DNA of 64,000 nucleotides from Liolophura sinensis (GCF_032854445.1 NC_088305.1:18587717-18651716), one strand, 5' to 3'. Shown: positions 11,346 through 22,415, numbered from the stretch's first letter. Notes: a model not told the origin generated them from the sequence alone. Translations and numbers: made by a program.

Positions 11346-13389
11346 AAAATGTTGGTGCTCACATTTTACAACATTTAACCAGTTGTATCTTTTTAACATC
11401 TAGCAAATGTTGACAATTAAACAGGTGTGTTTTAACAGAGTATAAACACGTACACACCCGATGATACCTTCTTAACTTTCGAAAATAGGTGGACAAATTT
11501 CCATTGGACTAAGAGTGATATCTACTTTATATAGTGATTTTGTTGAATATACATGTTTAAATCTCTGTGTCTTTATCTATACCGTCACAACTCGACGATC
11601 CACGCAGGTGAAAACATATACTACAATCTCCCAAAACAGAAACACAACGGTGGCACATGAGGGTGATATCAGACGCTAAGTTGAAAACGTCCACCTATCA
11701 CCTGGTGTCGTCGCTGAATCAGCTTCTGTTGCTCATATTATGCTTGACCTTCCTATTTTCTCATTGTGTAACATGGCTGAAAATGAACACTTATTTAAAT
11801 TAATAATCCTGTTTTAAAGGAAAATATATTTATCGTGTGAAAATTCACTTTTTGGCAGCCATAGCTGTGCTACTTTACAGTAAGGATTGAATCCCATATG
11901 ATATGTCAAACTTGTCTACTTCATGCAAATGGGCAATAATGTTTACACTTACAGAAAAAAATGTCCGTCTGTTTCTATATGTTTAACCAATCAGGGCAGT
12001 GGAAACAGATTGCTCACAATCATTTTTATATTTACATCTATACGCTTGAACGCTAAAAGGACGTGTTGTTTGATAGAAATCCGTGTGCATTACTGACCTC
12101 ATGAAGCCGGCCCTGTCACATGCATGGTAAAAACCTGACCAGTTGCCCGGATGCTGCCGCAAAATAGATTTATAATATACAAGTCTATATCGATTGACCG
12201 GCAACAGGTGGTCGTCAGCGTTAGCAAGCCTGGAGGATTACTGCCCTGTGCATGCGCAATTGCTGTTATAGCTGGCTACCTGATGCGCTTTTGATTTAGT
12301 ATGCATGTCCTCCGAGGCCCGGCCGACCTACGCATCATTGCTGTCACAGATGGCGCTATACGACGGGCCCCCTGTCGAGTCTCTGTATAGTTCACGTGAT
12401 CTCACTGTGTTGCCGAAAGTAAAGGTGACTTGCAATCGATGTGGATGCTATATATACCGCTATTCTATTGTTAAACCAAAAATAATACAAGCATGTACAT
12501 AACAGCAGAATACGTTACGAGAGTCACATAAATAAGAATACACTTTGTTGCTATAGATACCAAAGTTGTGACATTATTGCTATAACTGACTTTGGCTGTA
12601 ATTTACAAAAAATACATACGTCTTTTTTCGACCTTTAAAAAAGTAGACGGTTGTGGAGAACAATAACAGCGTAAAGCTAATTCCTTAAGCACATTTCTGA
12701 CTTCAGAACGATAATTTCAGAACTTTATTATACTCTATGTAGAATCAAAGTGCATTCCTTTTTTTTAAGATAATAGTGTCAAAATTTCAATTTCCAAAGT
12801 TACTTTCGAACTCTTGTCGTGAGAAGAACACTCTCTGTCACCCAGATATCCTACTGGTTTCTCTCCTAAAATCAACAGTATATGTTATCATGAAAGAAAA
12901 AAAGTTGGGCTTTTTACTCCTGGATAATGTTTTCGTATTTCAAAATAGGAAAATTCGTTGTAATATCCAGGTAAACATTCCTCAAAATTCTTTGATACAG
13001 ACTTATCATTTACGCAATTGATCTCGTGCGGGTAGACTTTTCTTGCCCTTATCAATTCAGCCCCTTTGTTTTGCCCCACATCGCTGTACCTTGTTGGTAA
13101 TAGATACGCCTGTCAGCAAACCTCAGACTTCTGTCAACGCCCTTATCTCTTAAGTGTAGTTTTCGAAAAGGCTCTTAATTCTTCTCATATATCTGAATGG
13201 CCTTATTCACAGCGCCTAAGTGTTCTACCAGGTATCTGAAGGGCTACCCTGTCTTCTGGGCTTCGACGAGCGCTGACAGGGGGGCAAAACCACTTCGCCG
13301 GTTATTTAAATCCAGGTAGGAAAGAGGGCCTCGAACACATTAGTCAATTCATGTGTCTAAGTTGCTGTCGTTCAGGAATTGATAATTTA
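11346..13389. other. No gene recognised
   Basis: No repeat family or defensible exon seen. A CACGTG lies at about 12393 and poly-T or poly-A runs occur near 12760-12770. Confidence 0.45.
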
Positions 13390-13700
13390 TGACGGACTCA
13401 AGTGCTGAGCGGCCATTTTGCCGCTGTGCACTGTTTACTTGCGACTAGCTCACCTATACGGGCTAGAGCACCGGGCTGTTTTCCGACTCAGCCTACCTTT
13501 TTGTCGAGTGGGCGTTCATTGCGCGTGTTTTCAGGCCGAACCGGCTCCTGCCACTTCAAAAGAAGCGGGCCTCATCAGCATATGAAGAACGTGCGCGCGT
13601 GCCGCTAGGTATAACGTGACAACCTGTTGCTAGTCACGTGCACGTCTTAGCAACACGCACGCGTCGAGCGCATAGCAACAGACAGGCGAGCTTGCCATAC
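13390..13700. promoter_or_regulatory. CpG-rich patch, possible promoter or first exon
   Basis: Noticeably GC- and CpG-rich compared with its flanks, including GCGGCCATTTTGCCGC at about 13408 and several CGCGCG/ACGCGT motifs at 13590-13670. No TATA box in an obvious position and no conserved ORF. The assignment rests on composition alone. Confidence 0.25.
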
Positions 13701-14186
13701 AGATCCGCATCAGTAATTTTTCTTCTGCACTGTTTATTTCTTTCTGCATAAACACAATAAGAGTATTAGGAAAAAGGAGGCTTGTAATAAATTAAATGTG
13801 TAAATGTATTTCACGGTGTTTTTTTGGGAAGCTGACAATAAGCTTTCAGTCACACCATGGACAGCCAACTCATAAAACTAGTGACTGTTGTGACGTTCAA
13901 ACAGGCCGTTCATGGCAAAGTTCCAATTTTCCATTCTGAACTTTTGTGATGGTGAAGCTTCAGTCCAGCAGGCAGATACAATGGTGACTTGGTAAATGTA
14001 CACTTCTAGAAAGTTTGAATCCGTGTTTCTTCTAGTTTTAATAGACAAAAGTCGGTAGTCGGAGTTGTGCAAAAACGTGGTACGAGAATTGTTACACGAA
14101 ACAAGCTGTTTTACAAATCGAAAGGCAAAGTTAAAAAGAACAAAAGATTTTGATATAGTTAACAAAACTAGTGTACTTGTAATTTG
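13701..14186. other. No gene recognised
   Basis: AT-rich with overlapping short ORFs only (95 aa on -, 80 aa on +). Confidence 0.45.
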
Positions 14187-14745
14187 CAGTGGAGTGTCTG
14201 TGATAACACATCAGTCATCTGAATGCACGTGTGGCTTGTACTACAGTCTCAGTGATAACCCATCAGCCATCTTAAATCACTTGCACCTTGTGCTACTGTC
14301 TCTGTGATAACACATCAGCCATCTGAATACACATAGCTTGTACTACCGTTTCTGTGATAACATATCAGTCATCTGAATGCACTCGTACCCTGTAATACAG
14401 TCTCTGTGATAACACATCAGTTATCTGAATACACGTAGCTTGCACTACCGTGTCTGTGAAAACACACCAATCATCTAAATGCACATGTAGCTTCCACTAC
14501 AGTCACTGTGATAACACACCAATCATTTAAATGCACATGTAGCTTGCACTACAGTCACTGTGATAACACACCAATCATATAAATGCACATGTAGCTTGCA
14601 ATACAGTCACTGTGATAACACATCAGTCATTTGAATGCACTCGTACCTTGTACTACAGTCTCTGTGATAACACATCAGTCATCTGAATTCACTTGTACCT
14701 TGTACTACCGTCACTGTGATAACACATCAGTCATCTGACGACTCA
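14187..14745. repeat. 51-bp minisatellite, about 11 units
   Basis: CTGTGATAACACATCAGTCATCTGAA-containing units start about every 50-53 bp (TGATAAC at 14201, 14253, 14305, 14355, 14407 and onward). The right side grades into a diverged ACATTGTGC-rich segment to about 14930. Confidence 0.92.
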
Positions 14746-14959
14746 CTGTGCGATTGTGCCTTGTTCATCAACACTTGCACTGCTCGGTTGTGGGTCAACA
14801 CATTGTTGATCAACATTGTGCCATTGTGCAATAACATTGCTTTTGCCTCGCATTTCATCTCAAACACGACAAATTGTTGATTAACTCGGTTGCAGCATTG
14901 TGCAAGACGATTTGTTACAAACATTGCCAGTTCAATGCTACATACTCATGCTGGCCTTA

Positions 14960-15845
14960 AGACAAACGTTACCAATATTATGCTACTTTGTGATTTAAAC
15001 CTTTTGACAAACGTTGACAGTTGAATGATACATAATGACATTAGCCCCCTTAACAAATGTTGCAAGTTTTTATGCTATAGACTGATGTTGACCGTTTTGG
15101 TGAAGATGCCAGTTCAATGCTGTCGACTGATTTTGAATTTTACATGAACGTTGCCTGTGTTATAATTGGGTGATAATGTATTGACGTGTTCATCATGGAC
15201 ACCGTCGGTCTCAAGTCACGCGGTAATACTGGCCTTTTGACCAACCGTACCAGTGTTACACAGTAGAATAACATTGGTCTTTTGACAAACGTTACCCATG
15301 TTTTATTACAGGACAACATTCACCTTTTGACAGACGTTACCATTGTTATACTACGAGATAACATTGGCATTTTGACAGATGTTACCAATGTTATACCACA
15401 GGATAACATTGACCTTTTGACAAACGTTATCAGTGTTATACCACAGGATAACATCGGCCTTTTGACAAATGTTACCTGTGTTACACTACAGGCCAACATC
15501 GACATTTTGATAAACGTTACCAGTGTAATACCACAGATAACGTCGACCTTTTGACAAACGCTATCAGTGTTATACTACAGGATAACATTGGCATTTTGAC
15601 AAATGTTACCAGTATTGTACTACACGATAACATCGACCTTTTGACAAACGTTACCACTGTTATACCGCAGGATAAAATTGACCTTTTCACAAACGTTACC
15701 AGTGTTATACTACAGGATAACATCGAGCTTTTGACAGACGTTACCAATGTTATACTACACGATGACATTAGTGTTTGACAAATGTTACCAGTGTTATTCT
15801 ACACGATAACATTGGTCTTATCACAAACATTACTAGTGATATGCT
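14960..15845. repeat. 45-bp minisatellite
   Basis: Units read GATAACATTGACCTTTTGAC then AAACGTTACCAGTGTTATAC then a short spacer, total 45 bp. The left third (to about 15220) is degraded and the right part is regular. Because 45 is a multiple of three, both strands stay open for long runs with a 15-residue period; this comes from the repeat length and is not evidence of a gene. Confidence 0.93.
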
Positions 15846-16003
15846 TCCCTACCGGTCATAAGAAGGTCTGGCACCAAACTGCGGATAGCTGTGGGTTTCC
15901 CCCCGGGCACTACCCGGTTTCCTGTCAGCATAATGCTGTCCGCAGCTGTATAAATGAAATAGTCTTGAGCTCGCCGTAAAACACCAAATAAATAAATAAA
16001 TAA
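15844..16003 (+). mobile_element. S1 SINE, 5'-truncated
   Basis: Starts in the CTACCGGTCATAAG block at the edge of the 45-bp array, runs through CTGCGGATAGCTGTGGG and the tail module, and ends in (AAATA)n. Confidence 0.8.
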
Positions 16004-16059
16004 TTCACTGATCTCCATACCACTGCCTTTAAATTCAACTACTTTGACCCCATCTGAAT

Positions 16060-16160
16060 GCATGCATGATTAGGATTTTACGTCCTACTTCATGTTTTTT
16101 TTTCTTTCAAATGACCACGAGGCATTACGTCATTAAGCCTATACTGTGTCTAAGGGGGCT
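16060..16160 (-). mobile_element. Possible S2 tail fragment, degenerate
   Basis: GATTAGGATTTTACGTCCTACTT, then a gap, then CAAATGACCACGAGG, resembling the reversed S2 tail as in 26310-26370. Confidence 0.35.
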
Positions 16161-16519
16161 CCGTGATCGAGGTTGTTAGCGTACCACCTTGGCGCAATGA
16201 CCCAGGAGCCTCTCAGCAATGTGGTTGTCGTGAGTTCAAGTCCAGGTCCTGCTTGCTTCCTCATCAGCCATACGAGGAAAAGTCTGTCAGAAACCTGCGG
16301 ATGGTCGTGTGTTTCCTTTCGCCAAAATTCTGGCCTCCCACATATAAATGAAACATTCTTGAGTGCGTGTTTTACGCCGTACTCAAGAATATTTCCACTA
16401 TACGACGGAGGCCAGCATTATAGTGGGACGAAACAGGGTACAGCCCGGGGGAAAGCTGACAGACCTTCCCACGTACGGTCTTGAATAAATAAATAAAAAA
16501 ATAAATAAATAAATAAATA
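16148..16519 (+). mobile_element. S1 SINE with inverted internal segment
   Basis: 16148-16362 is a + strand S1 copy from its tRNA-like head (CCGTGATCGAGGTTGTTAGCG, then GAGTTCAAGTCC B-box) to the tail. At 16363 the tail is joined to an inverted S1 stretch (16366-16482, reading back from the tail module to the CCCACGTACGGTC block), after which a + oriented (AAATA)n tail follows to 16519. This resembles an inverted-tail insertion made during target-primed reverse transcription, or two nested copies. Confidence 0.75.
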
Positions 16520-16756
16520 TGTTGTTGTGGAGAACGAGTCCATGCCCTCAAAATGCTGCTGCCACTGAAGTATTATGCCATAGACACCGGACATGACACC
16601 CCACCCAGTCACACTCTACTGACAATGGACCGGCCGGTCCTGTTTTCTTGCTTTAACCTCTTAGTGCTCTGCACCAAGGGAGGCAGTATTTGATCACACG
16701 TCTCCTGGACCTTACGGCGAACACTCTTTCCATCAGGCCACCGCAGCGTCAAAAGG

Positions 16757-16935
16757 GAAGCAACTCGTGAACGAATTATTATACCTCGGAGCTTAATTAT
16801 GTTTGTTATACCCGAGTGACAGAGGTTTCATTTGCTAACTATCACACAGTCCTCGTTGGACTGGTTTAACCCTCTGTGATGTGGAATTTTGTAATGCTAA
16901 CGATAGCACACAAGATGAAACTTTACTATTTCCAA
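16757..16935 (+). repeat. Possible degenerate R3 copy
   Basis: GCTAACTATCACACAGTCCTCGTT followed by a CTGGTTTAACCCTCTGTG segment matches the R3 right end loosely. The flanking GGGAAGCAACTCGTGAACGA at 16757 recurs at 18496. Confidence 0.4.
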
Positions 16936-16990
16936 ATAACCACGCATGTCTATTTACTTTTTAATTTAGTAGAGTCTACTGCCAGTAACT

Positions 16991-17340
16991 GACCGCAGTG
17001 GTGGCTTAATGGTTAGATCGCCCGACTCTTAAGTCGGGAGACCAGGGATAAAACGCTCTGCTCGGTTCACACAAAAACATTAAAAATGGTACTTGTTGCT
17101 GTATAGAACACGGAAACAGGGCTGGTTGGACAGGAGTCAGTATAATGGGACTGAATTTGGTGTCCTGGACAGGAGTCAGTATAATGGGACTGAATTTGGT
17201 GTCCTGCCTGGTGTTTTCAGCATGATATTGTGACTGTAGCATTTTGGCGTCATGAACTCGCCCTGTCACAAGAAGACGCAATATACGTACACACACTCCT
17301 TGTCGTCATATAAGTGAAAAATTGTTACGTATATACATAC
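16991..17340 (+). mobile_element. S2-beta SINE, near full length, tRNA-like head
   Basis: The head 16991-17056 has an A-box-like TGGCTTAATGG, an anticodon-arm-like CCCGACTCTTAAGTCGGG (reminiscent of tRNA-Lys with CTT) and a weak B-box. The body contains a perfect 39-bp tandem duplication (17128-17166 and 17167-17205). The tail GTCGTCATATAAGTGAAAAATTG is the S2 tail. Confidence 0.75.
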
Positions 17341-17436
17341 ATACCCAAGCACGCACACATATACACACACGCACGCACGCACGCACGCACGCACACATAC
17401 AGACGCATACACGCACACAAAAACGCATACACGCAT

Positions 17437-17472
<36 letters not shown>

Positions 17473-17486
17473 CCATCCATCCATCC
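17336..17486. repeat. Compound microsatellite (CATA/CACG/ATCC)n
   Basis: (ACAT/ACGC)n is followed by about 15 ATCC units up to 17486. The long frames across it are created by the repeat. Confidence 0.95.
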
Positions 17487-17588
17487 ATGGCTCAGTTGGT
17501 TAGCGTGCTAACGCAGACCCAGGGGTCTCTCACCAATGTGGTCGCTGTGAGTTCAAGTCCACCTTATGATCGCTTCCTCTCCGACCAT
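17487..17588 (+). mobile_element. S1 SINE head fragment embedded in microsatellites
   Basis: TGGCTCAGTTGGTTAGCG (A-box) and GAGTTCAAGTCC (B-box) of S1 lie between an (ATCC)n run and (CATA)n/(CTTA)n runs at 17582-17643. Confidence 0.8.
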
Positions 17589-17789
17589 ACATACATACAT
17601 ACATACATACATACTCAGTTATTTACTTACTTACTTACTTACTACCGGTAATGTTTTCCCACATATATTTAATAGTACAATTCTCATAACAGGCGTTCCA
17701 GCACTTCTACGACTCTGAAATTGTGAGAATATAAACCTTATTTCTTATGCGGTTATTAAAACATTTCAATGACCCTATTTCCTGGGTGG

Positions 17790-18046
17790 AATCACACCTA
17801 ACGCCTTAAAAGAGGAAGCTGTAGCTCGGCATTCAGGGGATCGGCATTGCAACGACTGGTTGATCCATATCAGTATAATGGCTCGGGTGGGACAGCTTAC
17901 TTGCCTCCGGTAAGGCGTCTCAGTGAAGCAGCATCAGATAAAAGAGCGGTGGAAATCTGGCACATCACGCATACATCCACTCTAAGGACCCCTTCTTCGT
18001 CATATGACTGAAAAATTGTTAAGTACGACGTTAAACCCTCATTCAT
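17790..18046 (+). mobile_element. S2-alpha SINE, 5'-truncated
   Basis: Runs from CACACCTAACGCCTTAAAAGAGG through the GATCCATATCAGTATAATGGC block to the CGTCATATGACTGAAAAATT tail. It shares its body with 26289-26605 and 31480-31787, and abuts the M1 element at 18056. Confidence 0.8.
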
Positions 18047-18055
18047 TCTAATGTT

Positions 18056-18477
18056 CATGCTCCTGATAGCGCACTCACCGCTCTATGCGTTTGCTTACCA
18101 TCACTGCCACCAACAGCAAAATTTGTATAGAAATCTTGAACAACGACGAGGTCTCTGGGGTCGCGGTGATAAGGTAGGATGTCATGTCAGAAAACAAAAA
18201 CAAAATACGTTTGTTTTTAATACTACTTTATACGTATTCTTTATGCATATTGTTTTTATCTAAACTGTCTGCAACATGATTCTAATCAACACATGAAACA
18301 GTTTTTTTTTGCTGAATGCTGATAACATATATGTATTTAAGCGCGAGAACACCAGTAATGAGGCTAAGTCTAAACAAGCCTTCGTGCGTCGCACAGATTC
18401 CAAAGGTCAATCTTGTCTAGTGGTGGCAGTGATGTAAAGCGAGTGTAGAGGTAGGCACATGTGCTGTGCGGAGTATG
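18056..18477. mobile_element. M1 element, MITE-like, copy 2
   Basis: 422 bp with the same inverted ends as 7689-8065 (left CATGCTCCTGATAGCGCA..., right ...GTGCGGAGTATG). Internal sequence is alignable with copy 1 (e.g. GGCTAAGTCTAAACAAGCC against GAGTCTAAGCCTAAACCAGCC). More diverged than the inverted ends. Confidence 0.7.
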
Positions 18478-18564
18478 GCCATTAGCTTGCATGGGAAGGG
18501 AAGCAACTCGTGAACGACGTACTATCGAACAGAGCTAAGGGACATACAGTGTTGTTGTATATGT

Positions 18565-18800
18565 TGTATGCGATGACGACACAGCATTTTTAGTAATTAG
18601 AGAAACATGACACATAATATATTACAATTAATATCACTGCATTTGTTTTTTTACCAAATTAAACATTCAGTCATGGTGTTTGGGGGCGTGTATTTTGACA
18701 TTATTTAAGCCATTTACATGAACAGGTAAAATAAAACCCACAGATAAACTTACAAAATGCCGTATTTCGTCAGCGTGACAATTTGTGAGCTCTGTAAATC
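18565..18800 (+). repeat. R3 dispersed repeat copy, diverged
   Basis: GATGACGACACAGCATTTTTAG at the left, GGGGGCGTGTATTTTGAC in the middle and TTTACATGAACAGG-AAAATAAAACCC at the right keep R3 order. Confidence 0.65.
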
Positions 18801-19042
18801 TTGTATTATACCTAGCAGAACACACTTGAGGAGTTGTACACCTGGCTATCCCATATACGCATTGGTACTTAACAAAACATCTACTTACGATATTTTTAAA
18901 ATACAGTACGAAAAATTCTCAAACCGCTGAAGATTCCTTGTGACTAAATTTACCGTTCGCACAAATTCATTGTTGGCTTTTCTGTTTTCATATATATTTA
19001 ACATATGATGAATGGTGATATTCCGATGTTCTCCGTAACTCT

Positions 19043-19265
19043 GTAATTAATCTGTAAATTTTAACCAAAAGTCTGTTTTCTGAGTGATGCTGGAATGTAT
19101 TCTGTTATCACAACAGATTATTCTGTTAAATATTAACACGCTTAATCTATTAATTCATCATTAAGGTTCCATTAGATTAACAGAATAATATCTTGAGTAT
19201 GACACAGTATTATGTCATAATAACAGAATACATTCAAGCATCACTCAGACAACAGATGTTTTCTG
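19043..19265. mobile_element. M2 foldback MITE-like element, copy 1
   Basis: TAATTAATCTGTAAATTTTAAC and AGTCTGTTTTCTGAGTGATGC on the left are mirrored by GCATCACTCAGACAACAGA on the right. AT-rich centre. The right end appears truncated compared with 53679-53929. Confidence 0.7.
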
Positions 19266-19564
19266 CCGTACTCCAGAATATTTCACTTATTCAATGAATG
19301 TCATGCCATTGTCTAACATTCAGCAAATAGTATCGTCCGAATGTAGCGCAAACCGGAAGTATCTCAATAATGCAATTGCGTGCTGTTTCATACGGAAGTA
19401 ATTGCCCACTTTTATGAAATTTGGCATAAATACTATTTCATAAATTGACCGTCTAATATGAACAAAATGACTGACATTGTTGGTGAGACTCGAGTCGTTT
19501 TACAAAGTGTGCAAATGACGGGTTTCACGAAACTTCTTCAGTTCAGTAAATTGCTTAAGTCATA

Positions 19565-20135
19565 CATGGAGTGTGGCTTGTCGAAAATAATTAAGTCAAA
19601 CACTACAAAGGTATACTATTATGCTGCTTCACATTTGCTCAAGCAAAAACCTTAAATCAAACACTACATAGGTACTATTATGTTGCTCCACATCTGCTCA
19701 AGTAAAAAGCTTAAGTCAAACACTACATAGGTACTATTATGTTGCTCCACATTTGCTTAAGTAAAAAATTTAAGTCAAACGCTACATAGGTACTGTTATG
19801 TTGCTCCACATTTGCTTAAGTAAAAAATTTAAGTCAAACGCTACATAGGTACTATTATGTTGTTCCACATTTGCTTAAGTAAAAAATTTAAGTCAAACGC
19901 TACATAGGTACTCTTATGTTGCTCCACATTTGCTTAAGTAAAAAATTTAAGTCAAACACTACATAGGTACTATTATGTTGCTCCACATTTGCTTAAGTTA
20001 AAAATTTAAGTCAAACACTACATAAGTATGCTATTATTTTGCTCCACATTTGCTCAAGTAAAAAACTTAAGTCAGACACTACATAATTATACTATTATGT
20101 TGCTTCACATTTACACAACTTAAGAACTTAAGTCT
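19565..20135. repeat. 59-bp minisatellite, about 9 units
   Basis: AAGTCAAACACTACATAGGT...TTGCTCCACATTTGCTTAAG units recur at 59-60 bp. Each unit ends in a CTTAAGT-A6-TTTAAGTC hairpin-forming segment. Confidence 0.93.
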
Positions 20136-20307
20136 TTCTTAACTTAAAAGATTGTCTCATGCGCCTTGCCTTCCATTCACATATTTGTCTCTCGTCTCCA
20201 TGGATTACTGACTGTTTTGATATGGAAGCCTGAAGTGCGTTTTTGTAAGCAGAGCTGGTGAGCATCCCAGCGTGGGGAACCTTTCGCTTACGTTGTTTAT
20301 GTCTAAT

Positions 20308-20683
20308 CTAAAATAGGTAATGTCCTCTCAGAAAGCCCACTAAATGATACATCCAGTCCGAATGGTGTCGATACTGCCCATCACTCGAGGTCCGGACTGG
20401 TAACGTTGATCTGTGCCACGGTGTTAACTTCCGCAGATTGCTCACATGTGTCATCACTGAAGATTTCAACACCATGGTCCATCTAAGAGAGTTTGAGATG
20501 GTTGACCGCCTGTTCTCCTGGTCGGTGGATGCCGAGAGTTTGTCTGCATTTTTGGCATCTACAGCGCTTTCATCGTTAGCTTCAGCAGGTTGGCATCCTG
20601 TTTCACCTCTGTCAGTTGGCATGAAATTGCCAGACTCAGTGGGTGTGTTACAGCGACTTGCAGCTTTTGAGCATACCACATGA
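20308..20683. other. GC-richer segment with long overlapping frames, possible exon
   Basis: Open on the - strand for 123 codons (20679-20308) and on the + strand for 81 codons (20438-20683), with higher G+C than the flanking minisatellite and R3 sequence. No family recognised and strand undecided. It directly adjoins an S1 fragment. Confidence 0.2.
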
Positions 20684-20689
20684 AGAAAC

Positions 20690-20813
20690 TGGGCTGCTGG
20701 CAGACTTTCCCACGTACGGAAAGAAAAAGAAGCCAGGATGAGCTAGAAGAGAACTCTAAGCAACCGAATGGGTGAGGAACATACTACCACTCGACCACGT
20801 AGGCCTCCGACAG
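20690..20813 (-). mobile_element. S1 SINE head fragment
   Basis: GGCAGACTTTCCCACGTACGG, then GAAGCCAGGATGAGC, then CCACGTAGGCC: the S1 5' half in reverse orientation, diverged. Confidence 0.7.
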
Positions 20814-20871
20814 TAATTTAATACCGGTTACTATTGAAAACATCCCCTGGGGTGAGGCCCGGTTGTGTTAT

Positions 20872-21145
20872 TAGATATTAAATGTGACGGCAACGCAGTA
20901 TTTTTTCTAAACCAGTGAAGTCTGATAAATTGTGATTAACATCACCGCATTTTTTTCCATCTAATTCTGCTTAAGCCATGCTGCTAGGGGACGTGTAAAT
21001 TGCCACTATTTAGGCATTTACATGAACAGTTAGAATAAATCCATGACTGAGGTAAACTGACAAGAGGCTGTATGCAACAGGTCACGTGTGGCCATTTGCC
21101 AGATACCGCGTCTCTGGTTTTACTCTCTACACTGTAGGTCATTAA
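20872..21145 (+). repeat. R3 dispersed repeat, near full-length copy
   Basis: About 275 bp: GTGACGGCAACGCAGTATTT at the left, CTGCTTAAGCCATGCTGCTA, TTTACATGAACAGTTAGAAT, GGTAAACTGACAAGAGGC and TGGTTTTACTCTCTACACTG at the right. Used here as the R3 reference. Confidence 0.8.
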
Positions 21146-21789
21146 TTATATATTACAATTATCGTTTCAATATTTTTAACACAAGAGCTGCACTACAATT
21201 GTTATAATCGTCAGTATCAGCAGTAATTAGAATACCGAAAAGCCAGTGAATACACAGTTCATTATTTATTGGCTATAGACGCTTTTGCTTTCTCCAGTTG
21301 TATTGTGCGACTATTGTTTAGTCAATTAATGTTGCTTTTATTTTTTTTACATGTTTTATCACAAATCTCTCAAGGCATCTCTGAAAGTTTATTTTTGTAG
21401 TTTACATGTTTTATACACGAATGTCTATATGATTCTATTTAGGAGAAGATTCGCATATGATACAACATCTAACATCCTGAAACATTTCATGGAAAATCTA
21501 AACATTGTGGTGCAACACCTGTCTAAGAGTGCATTTGTCAAACCCGTTGCATTCGTCCAAGCCTACATATCCATTCTGTATGACAGGAATCAGAGTTTAA
21601 GACAAACAATAACACTTCTTATTTGTGAAAGTTACACATTTTTTACGATAGGTGTCCCTTACTTAGGCATTACTTTATAAGGCGTGACTTGTCTAAGACT
21701 TGTCAAAGCCGTGCATTATTTCAGCGGTAGGGGTGCCTTGTTTAGGGCACGTATTTTCCTAAATGTATATCTTATTTAAGACAAACATT
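21146..21789. other. No gene recognised
   Basis: A 109-residue + frame at 21351-21680 lies in sequence that looks like decayed versions of the following 39-bp repeat (e.g. ACGATAGGTGTCCCTTACTTAGGC at 21646), so it is not called. Confidence 0.5.
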
Positions 21790-22412
21790 GCTTCTACGAT
21801 CTGTAGACATACCCCTTGTCTAGGCCACACATCCTTTCTATGATAGGGAACCCCTTGCCTAAGCCACACATTCCTACTAAGACAGGAAAACCCCTTGTCT
21901 AAGCCACACATTCCTTCTATGATAGGGAACCCCTTGTCTAAGCCACACATTCCTTCTGTGGTAGGGAACCCCTTGTCTAAGCCACATATTCCTTCTATGA
22001 TAGGAAAACCCCTTGTCTAAGCCACACATTCCTACTATGATAATGAAACCCCTTGTCTAAGCCGCACTTTCATTCTATGATAGGGAACCCCTTGTCTAAG
22101 CCACACATTCCTTCTATGGTAGGGAATCCCTTGTCTAGGCCACACATTCATTCTGTGATAGGAAAACCACTTGTCTAAGCCACACATTCCTACTATGATA
22201 GGAAAACCCCTTGTCTAAGCCACACATTCATTCTGTGATAGGGAACCCCTTGTCTAAGCCACACATTTCTTCTGCGATAGGGAACACCCTTGTCTAAGCC
22301 ACACATTCATTCTGTGATAGGGAACCCCTTGTCTAAGCCACACATTTCTTCTGTGATAGGGAACCCCTTGTCTAAGCCACACATTCTTTCTGTGATAGGG
22401 AGCCCCTTGTCT
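21790..22412. repeat. 39-bp minisatellite, about 16 units
   Basis: CCACACATTCCTTCTATGAT then AGGGAACCCCTTGTCTAAG, 39 bp, repeated with few changes. On the - strand it reads as a 13-residue peptide repeat (MCGLDKGFPIIEG), a by-product of the period being divisible by three. Confidence 0.95.
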
Positions 22413-22415
22413 AAA

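Noticed and set aside
17266-17651. Frames with repeated Ile-His-Pro-Ser or Trp-Met-Asp-Gly
   Set aside because: Translation of (ATCC)n and (CATA)n microsatellites.
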